Of a stretch of DNA of 10,395 bases, positions 6,051-10,395 are shown in pieces. Positions within the stretch are counted from its first letter, which is position 1. Each line of letters opens with the position of its first letter. Under the pieces are notes generated by a model. The model ran no database searches and was not told the DNA's origin. It was given only the letters and a program-made list of their open reading frames with translations. A program made the translations under genes and the position numbers. This stretch comes from Cyanobacteria bacterium UBA11370 (GTDB taxonomy: Bacteria; Cyanobacteriota; Cyanobacteriia; Cyanobacteriales; Coleofasciculaceae), in assembly GCA_003486645.1 (NCBI GenBank), contig DNGI01000482.1:2271-12665 (forward strand). The letters are read 5' to 3'.

Positions 6051-6809
6051 TTAAATCCCTGAGCCATCCAAAAACTGTTGAATGGTCTTGTCACGGAGGC
6101 TACAACTCTGAGTTGCAGAAGCACAAGCCTCTAGAAAATCAATCTGCGACTCGCTGAGGGAGGGTTTTGAAGATTGGTTATTCATCAATGCTTCAACTTG
6201 TTGTTCGAGTGTCTCAATTCGATCCAGTAAAGCGCGAATCACGGTGGCTTCAGAATCAGGAAGACTGCCATGTTCTAGGGGATTAACCCGAACTCCAGAA
6301 CGATATACAATTCGACCCGGTACACCAACTACAGTACAATCAGAAGGAACATCGCGCAATACGACTGAGCCTGCCCCAATCCGGACATTATTGCCGATTT
6401 GGATATTGCCCAGAACTTTAGCACCACCCCCCACTACTACATTTTCTCCGAGGGTGGGATGGCGTTTACCGCATTCTTTCCCCGTACCACCGAGGGTGAC
6501 ACCTTGGTAAATGAGACAGTAATCACCAACAATAGCAGTTTCTCCAATCACCACACCCATGCCGTGGTCAATGAAGACACCCTTACCAATGGTGGCACCG
6601 GGGTGAATTTCAATGCCTGTCAAAAATCGGGAAAACTGAGAAATTAGGCGGGGGATGAAGGGAATCCCGATGTCATGCAACCAATGACAGAAGCGGTGGA
6701 ACAGCAGTGCTTGTAAACCGGGGTAGCAGAACAATACCTCCAGCCAGTTGCGGGCGGCTGGATCACGATCAAAGATGATGCGGAAGTCAGCAAGGAAGGT
6801 AGATAACAC
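6051..6809 (-). CDS. cysE: Serine O-acetyltransferase
   Basis: CysE transfers acetyl from acetyl-CoA to L-serine, giving O-acetylserine, the committed step of cysteine synthesis in the cytoplasm. The 252-residue sequence is the short CysE form: an N-terminal helical region (1-62), the left-handed beta-helix with hexapeptide repeats (about 66-165), and an extended tail. Signature segments are TGIEIHPGATIG (64-75), the catalytic DHGMGVVIGET (81-91, His82), QGVTLGGTGK (102-111), KRHPTLGEN (115-123, His117) and VGVPGRIV (161-168). Residues about 190-210 look coiled-coil and the tail beyond 212 is longer than in minimal bacterial forms. The start is GTG at 6809, chosen because the resulting MLSTFLADFR matches the family N-terminus; no Shine-Dalgarno site is visible. 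The secreted-protein gene at 6868 ends 58 bases upstream, so the two could share a transcript. Confidence 0.96.
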   Translation of the reverse strand: MLSTFLADFRIIFDRDPAARNWLEVLFCYPGLQALLFHRFCHWLHDIGIPFIPRLISQFSRFLTGIEIHPGATIGKGVFIDHGMGVVIGETAIVGDYCLIYQGVTLGGTGKECGKRHPTLGENVVVGGGAKVLGNIQIGNNVRIGAGSVVLRDVPSDCTVVGVPGRIVYRSGVRVNPLEHGSLPDSEATVIRALLDRIETLEQQVEALMNNQSSKPSLSESQIDFLEACASATQSCSLRDKTIQQFLDGSGI

Positions 6810-6867
6810 GAGTGAGTTAGAAAAGTGTTAAGGATAAACAACTCACTGACTATCTTATCGCTCTTGG

Positions 6868-7335
6868 TTACTCTCGCACACTCAAGGTGTAATTCCAGTT
6901 TTGACCCGGATTAATTGAACCCACCCAGACGCTATATTCCCCCGCTTCCAGGTTTGATGCCTCTACGCTAGCGTCTTTCTTTGACCCGGTATCATCGCCA
7001 CACAGAGCAACGCCATTGGGGCCTTTAATGACTAGAGTAGTATCATTTCCACCACTATTGACTTTTATACTCAGTTTGGGAAAGTCTTGCTCTAAGACGA
7101 GTTTGTGATCTGGAGTTTCATCGCCATAACCCAGGCAGGGGGTATTATTGCGATCGCGGTTAACTAGGGACGGCAAGGAATACGATCCACCTGTATTCCC
7201 TGCCACCATTCCCGACTCTGGGGGAAAACCCAATGCGATGGTCAAATTGGCAAAATTTGTTTGGGCTACAACGGGTGTAGCGCTTAGGACGGCTACTAAA
7301 CCAATGAGTGTTCGATAATTAGATAATCCTAGCAT
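6868..7335 (-). CDS. Secreted beta-rich protein, pre-peptidase-C-like domain
   Basis: The product is 155 residues. Residues 1-24 are a signal peptide with cleavage near VVA24/Q25. The mature part has a CLGYGDETPDHKL segment, then hydrophobic strands around DTTLVIKGPNG and CGDDTG, and ends LEAGEYSVWVGSINPGQNWNYTLSV. This layout (strand, TLVV-x-x-P-x-G, C-x-DD, then G-x-Y-x-VWVG) resembles small secreted bacterial proteins related to the pre-peptidase C-terminal beta-sandwich domain. I know the pattern, not the function. Two Cys residues in the mature region could form a disulfide. The start ATG at 7335 is supported by AGGAGG at 7345-7350, nine bases upstream. A periplasmic or extracellular location is likely. 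Confidence 0.85.
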   Translation of the reverse strand: MLGLSNYRTLIGLVAVLSATPVVAQTNFANLTIALGFPPESGMVAGNTGGSYSLPSLVNRDRNNTPCLGYGDETPDHKLVLEQDFPKLSIKVNSGGNDTTLVIKGPNGVALCGDDTGSKKDASVEASNLEAGEYSVWVGSINPGQNWNYTLSVRE

Positions 7336-7375
7336 ATGTCTCGCCCTCCTAAAAACTTTGGTACTTATACCCTTT

Positions 7376-7400
7376 GGGATTTTGGATTTGGGATTTTGGA
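7376..7400. repeat. Tandem GGGATTTTGGA repeat
   Basis: GGGATTTTGGA occurs at 7376-7386 and 7390-7400 with TTT between, a 14-bp period over about 1.8 units. This kind of short tandem repeat is common in cyanobacterial intergenic DNA. Confidence 0.65.
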
Positions 7401-7401
7401 A

Positions 7402-7429
7402 GAGTTACTCTATAGACTTTCAGTAACTC
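7402..7429. promoter_or_regulatory. Inverted repeat upstream of the secreted-protein gene
   Basis: GAGTTACT (7402-7409) and AGTAACTC (7422-7429) are perfect 8-bp inverted arms with a 12-base spacer. A third related GTTAC lies at 7434-7438, just before the T-run at 7440-7449. The set is 67-105 bases upstream of the gene at 7335 and could be an operator; no regulator is implied. On the plus strand the last hairpin plus T-run also looks like a weak intrinsic terminator, but no plus-strand gene leads into it. Confidence 0.35.
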
Positions 7430-7489
7430 GTCTGTTACATTTTTTTTTTAATGGCTATTAAGTGTTGCGCCTCAGTTCCGTACTGATGG

Positions 7490-7508
7490 GACAGATCTTA
7501 AGACTGTC
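7490..7508. repeat. 19-bp near-palindrome
   Basis: GACAG (7490-7494) and CTGTC (7504-7508) flank the self-complementary TCTTAAGA (7496-7503), with one unpaired A. It may be a protein-binding site or a decayed repeat; nothing else supports a role. Confidence 0.4.
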
Positions 7509-7806
7509 TACTCTCTTTATACCGAATTCTGAGTAATTAGATAGCGTAGGAGGTGACAGTTGACTCTCTGCCACATGGAGTGGGGAGATGGGGGATGTTT
7601 TCTGTGGGTAATTAACTGGAAATGACAGCCTATGCCTCTAATTATTTTAATTGGATTACTTTTAATCAACAGTTGGCTATTTGCGGAAGTTCTTGTCTTG
7701 TTTCCTATAAATATTTTGAATTCATTCAAACCCGTTAGTTCTCTAATACTAGTGATTGTCGTATTGGGATTTTTCTGGTGCTTTGGAGACGACTGACTAT
7801 TTTCTT

Positions 7807-7833
7807 CCCACTCCCCACTCCCCACTCCCCACT
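7807..7833. repeat. CCCCACT heptanucleotide tandem array
   Basis: Four units (CCCACT, then CCCCACT three times) run right up to the stop of the AAA-like gene, leaving one base between array and stop codon. This is the STRR type of 7-bp repeat typical of cyanobacteria. On the minus strand it reads as four G-runs spaced by AGT, a canonical G-quadruplex pattern in what would be the 3' untranslated region of that gene. Confidence 0.8.
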
Positions 7834-7834
7834 T

Positions 7835-10243
7835 TCAAGTTAAACGTGTACTAATAAACGAGAGATCGACATTGCCAAAATTGGTTACTAAAGCAATGTT
7901 TAAGTTTTCCATCAATTCAATCAGCCATAGGATATCATCAATAGATTGAGATTCGTAGTGGTTAAATAAGATAGAGAAACGCTTTTCTAAATCGGGTTTG
8001 ACTTGATGAGAGAGAAGGGCAATTTTGAGTAACAATCCTGTTGTTTGCACAGTGCCGTTATTATCTAGTAGATTGGTAAATTCTAGGAGTTCGCTTGTGT
8101 CCGGACTTTTGACCAAGAAATTGAATAGTTGGCTACAGGTTCGCACCAATAAGAAGTCGTTAACTTTCTGAGTATCAAATTCAGTTAAGGTGGTTCTCAG
8201 ATGCTTGGATAAACGCTGACTGAAACGTTTATTAAACTCATGTCCACCATCTTGAGCTTTGATAGAGGTCATCAGGTATTCATATAAATCCTTTTTAAAG
8301 GCTTGATAAGATTGCGTCTGAACGGTGTGAGTTAGAAAGCCTTTAGCTAACTCTCGATAGGTATAGGAACCTTCAACTTTGCCAGCAAATTGCTTGAGTG
8401 CTAAAAATAGTTTAGCATCGGCTAATCGAGTAGGATTCGGTACGGGGGGAATTTGCATTTCCTTTTGTCGCATCAAATACGTTGCGTACTGCGATAAATT
8501 GACTCCAAATTGATGTTGCCGTTCGGCTTGAAGTTGGCGGATAGTTTCTTGTTCCTCAATTGAACAGCCTTCGGGTAATAAACAATGGAGGTATAAGAAG
8601 GGATATTGTCCAATTAATTCCGATAAGATTGTCCGATTAGGTTGGGGTAATTTGACGACTTGGACTAATCGTTGTAGACTGCGATATTGCTGACTTTTAG
8701 TAAATTTTTGGAGGAGTTCTTGCAAGCGTGAATTGGCATAATTGTGAATTATAGGACTTTCAAAAAGGGCAATTAACTCTGCGATCGCGGCTTCTTGTTT
8801 GGGAGGTAAGCGCCAGTGGTTAATTAAAATGTGGCAGCATCGATAGAGAACAGGGATAAAGTCTTGATCGGCGTGTTTTGCAACAGTCAGTCTGTAAACG
8901 GCGGTTGAGATCCGGATTTCGGGGTAGCCTGTCCCTTCAATAAATAGCTTGCGGCAGCGTTCAATTAACTGCGTAGGTGACTCTTTTTCAACACATTGAA
9001 GTAGGTGTTTGTAGAGGATTTCTGGTTCTGGTTCTGCTGGATCAATCGTTGCTAATGAGGGAAGTGCGTCAAGTTGTTGTCTGACCCAACGGCGATCAAA
9101 TACAGATTCATAAATGCGGTTATAAACTTTTAAGATACCTCCCCGTTTAACGACTAATCCTGAGAGTCGCAATTCCATTTGTTCTGGACTGTTATTAGCG
9201 GCGACTTGACCCCAGCGTAGAATTTGCTGATAAAGGCTGAGAAGATGGCGGGTACTCTGTCCTCTTCTGAGAATGCGATCGCGGATGGTTCTGAGATGTT
9301 CGGGTTCGTCGGTTGCTTCCCAATTGTTAATTAAATTCTGACGCACGAGTTGTTCTACCCAGTCAGAAATTTGAGATTTTGAATTCCCTCCCTTTGGGAT
9401 TAACTTACTGATAATTTTTGGAGAAAAATGCTCTCCTTTTCCTTTATTACTATAACCATCGGCTTGCTTTAAAATAACTTTACAGAGTTTTTGAGTAAGA
9501 AAAGGTTGGCCGCCTGTCCATTCTAATATTTCCTGGATTACTGCTTGAGAATCGCTGACTTTTCCTTCTAATCCTTCAGCTAAGGGTTGTGCTTCTGCTA
9601 ATTCAAAACCACACAACTCAATCCCCTGACCAATGGTAAACGGTATGCCATTGGTATCTCGAATTAAATCTGAAGGTGTTGCAACTCCCAGCAAGGTAAA
9701 GGTCAAACGCTTATATTTAGGTTGATCAGCACGTTGGTTATAGCAAGCTTGAATTGCGGCTAAGAAATCATCTTTGAAACTTAAGCGGAGAATACTATCA
9801 ATTTCATCTAAAAAAATGACTAAATTTTGAGGAATTAACTCTAACAATACCTCGCCAATAAATTCACTCCAACGCTTAACTGGAGAGAGAATTTCGTGAT
9901 CGCGCCACCAGGTTACAATATCTATATGGTCTAATAAATTGAGGCTATTTGCCAAGGTGTAGGCTATTCCGGCATACCACTGATCTGGGGTAATATCCTG
10001 ACAACCAATCGCACTTAAATCGACTTCAGCACAGGCAATTCCTTCAAATTGCAAGCGTTGCATTGTTCGTACCCGCAGACTCGATTTCCCCATTTGTCGG
10101 GAGTTAAGAACATAGCATAATTCTCCAGCTTTGAGAGCATTATAAAGCTCAGAGTCAGCCTGTCGTACCACGTAGCTTGGCGCATCAATGGGTAGACAGC
10201 CACCGACTTGATAGTCATACACTGAGTTTTGAGTTAGGGTCAT
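7835..10243 (-). CDS. AAA-like ATPase fused to a conserved cyanobacterial C-terminal domain
   Basis: The product is 802 residues from the ATG at 10243. An in-frame ATG at 10258 is possible, but 10243 has AAGG at 10252-10255, eight bases upstream, and gives the usual family beginning. Residues about 8-390 match the AAA-like (AAA_35 type) NTPase module common in cyanobacteria: Walker [10 protein letters not shown] with Lys53, Walker B VIFLDEID at 142-149 (Asp146, Glu147), then [13 protein letters not shown] (242-254) and a winged-helix-like end ([17 protein letters not shown], 371-387). In relatives this module is often followed by WD40 or other sensor/effector domains. Here residues about 407-802 are helical and contain [31 protein letters not shown] (621-640), [17 protein letters not shown] and [13 protein letters not shown]. 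These resemble a stand-alone conserved cyanobacterial hypothetical protein. The likely role is signalling or regulation; the specific function is unknown. Confidence 0.88.
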   Translation of the reverse strand: MTLTQNSVYDYQVGGCLPIDAPSYVVRQADSELYNALKAGELCYVLNSRQMGKSSLRVRTMQRLQFEGIACAEVDLSAIGCQDITPDQWYAGIAYTLANSLNLLDHIDIVTWWRDHEILSPVKRWSEFIGEVLLELIPQNLVIFLDEIDSILRLSFKDDFLAAIQACYNQRADQPKYKRLTFTLLGVATPSDLIRDTNGIPFTIGQGIELCGFELAEAQPLAEGLEGKVSDSQAVIQEILEWTGGQPFLTQKLCKVILKQADGYSNKGKGEHFSPKIISKLIPKGGNSKSQISDWVEQLVRQNLINNWEATDEPEHLRTIRDRILRRGQSTRHLLSLYQQILRWGQVAANNSPEQMELRLSGLVVKRGGILKVYNRIYESVFDRRWVRQQLDALPSLATIDPAEPEPEILYKHLLQCVEKESPTQLIERCRKLFIEGTGYPEIRISTAVYRLTVAKHADQDFIPVLYRCCHILINHWRLPPKQEAAIAELIALFESPIIHNYANSRLQELLQKFTKSQQYRSLQRLVQVVKLPQPNRTILSELIGQYPFLYLHCLLPEGCSIEEQETIRQLQAERQHQFGVNLSQYATYLMRQKEMQIPPVPNPTRLADAKLFLALKQFAGKVEGSYTYRELAKGFLTHTVQTQSYQAFKKDLYEYLMTSIKAQDGGHEFNKRFSQRLSKHLRTTLTEFDTQKVNDFLLVRTCSQLFNFLVKSPDTSELLEFTNLLDNNGTVQTTGLLLKIALLSHQVKPDLEKRFSILFNHYESQSIDDILWLIELMENLNIALVTNFGNVDLSFISTRLT

Positions 10244-10372
10244 GGTATGCACCTTCATTCGGGCAGAAATAATAAAAATAACCTGAAAATAGCAGATTGA
10301 AAATAGGAGTTATTCGATTGAACGCTGACTGCTGGTAACTGATACTAAGTTGCAGTCAAAGATAGTGGATAG

Positions 10373-10395
10373 GGAGGACAAGGAGGACAAGGAGG
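10373..10395. repeat. 9-bp tandem repeat running off the window end
   Basis: GGAGGACAA occurs at 10373-10381 and 10382-10390, with a partial third copy GGAGG at 10391-10395. The array is cut by the window edge, so its true length is unknown. The preceding 10259-10372 stretch holds no gene; it is probably the upstream region of the AAA-like gene. Confidence 0.7.

Larger units (their letters stand above)
7336..7834. other. Gene-poor, repeat-rich intergenic region
   Basis: About 500 bases between the AAA-like gene stop and the secreted-protein start hold no convincing gene. Visible items are the Shine-Dalgarno site of the gene at 7335, a 14-bp tandem repeat (7376-7400), an inverted repeat (7402-7429), a run of ten T (7440-7449), a 19-bp near-palindrome (7490-7508) and the CCCCACT array (7807-7833). 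An open frame on the minus strand across 7517-7825 starts inside the CCCCACT array and has no family-like features. Confidence 0.6.

Noticed and set aside
7423..7449. GTAAC/GTTAC hairpin followed by ten T as an intrinsic terminator on the plus strand
   Set aside because: The stem is only five AT-rich pairs and no plus-strand gene lies upstream for it to terminate.
7517..7825. Open frame of 102 codons on the minus strand in the intergenic region
   Set aside because: It begins inside the CCCCACT repeat array, has low-complexity composition, no signal or domain pattern and no good ribosome site. Probably chance.

Overview
The window looks like chromosomal DNA of a cyanobacterium, probably a filamentous or mat-forming one (inference). 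Seven copies of the cyanobacterial HIP1 octamer GCGATCGC are present (2545, 2668, 4727, 4828, 7150, 8781, 9275). There are also short G-rich tandem repeats and dispersed palindromes of a cyanobacterial type, and the protein families are typical of cyanobacteria: a filamentous-haemagglutinin-like exoprotein, a FecR-like/TPR secreted protein, a TPR membrane protein and an AAA-like protein.

Layout. Positions 73-2250 (minus) encode a large secreted beta-helix protein with an N-terminal two-partner-secretion (haemagglutination) domain. Upstream of it on the same strand (2346-3434) lies a secreted protein with a FecR-like region, an Fn3-like domain and TPR-like helices. Its frame is broken by one in-frame amber codon just after the signal peptide. 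A perfect 33-bp palindrome separates these two genes. A 105-bp MITE-like nested inverted repeat (3545-3649) separates them from a TPR protein with about three membrane segments (3700-4980, minus).

Positions 4981-5697 contain no convincing full-length gene. They hold a short gene fragment (5099-5215, minus), a G-quadruplex-type G-run array (5222-5259), and then about 390 bases on the plus strand full of well-formed helices, two GNRA-capped hairpins and an 8-bp long-range helix. This looks like a structured RNA or long leader. It ends at a strong Shine-Dalgarno site in front of a small secreted protein of unknown function (5698-6003, plus). It is the most novel-looking part of the window.

The second half holds cysE (serine O-acetyltransferase, 6051-6809, minus), a small secreted beta-rich protein (6868-7335, minus), a repeat-rich gap, and a large AAA-like ATPase (7835-10243, minus). 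The C-terminal 400 residues of the ATPase resemble a conserved stand-alone cyanobacterial protein. The last 130 bases hold no gene and end in a 9-bp tandem repeat.

How the genes may work together: the exoprotein, the FecR/TPR protein and the TPR membrane protein form a cell-envelope/secretion group on one strand, although no outer-membrane TpsB transporter is in the window. CysE is core cysteine biosynthesis and appears unrelated to its neighbours. The AAA-like fusion looks like a signalling or regulatory NTPase. All identifications were made by eye from the translated sequence; no database search was run.
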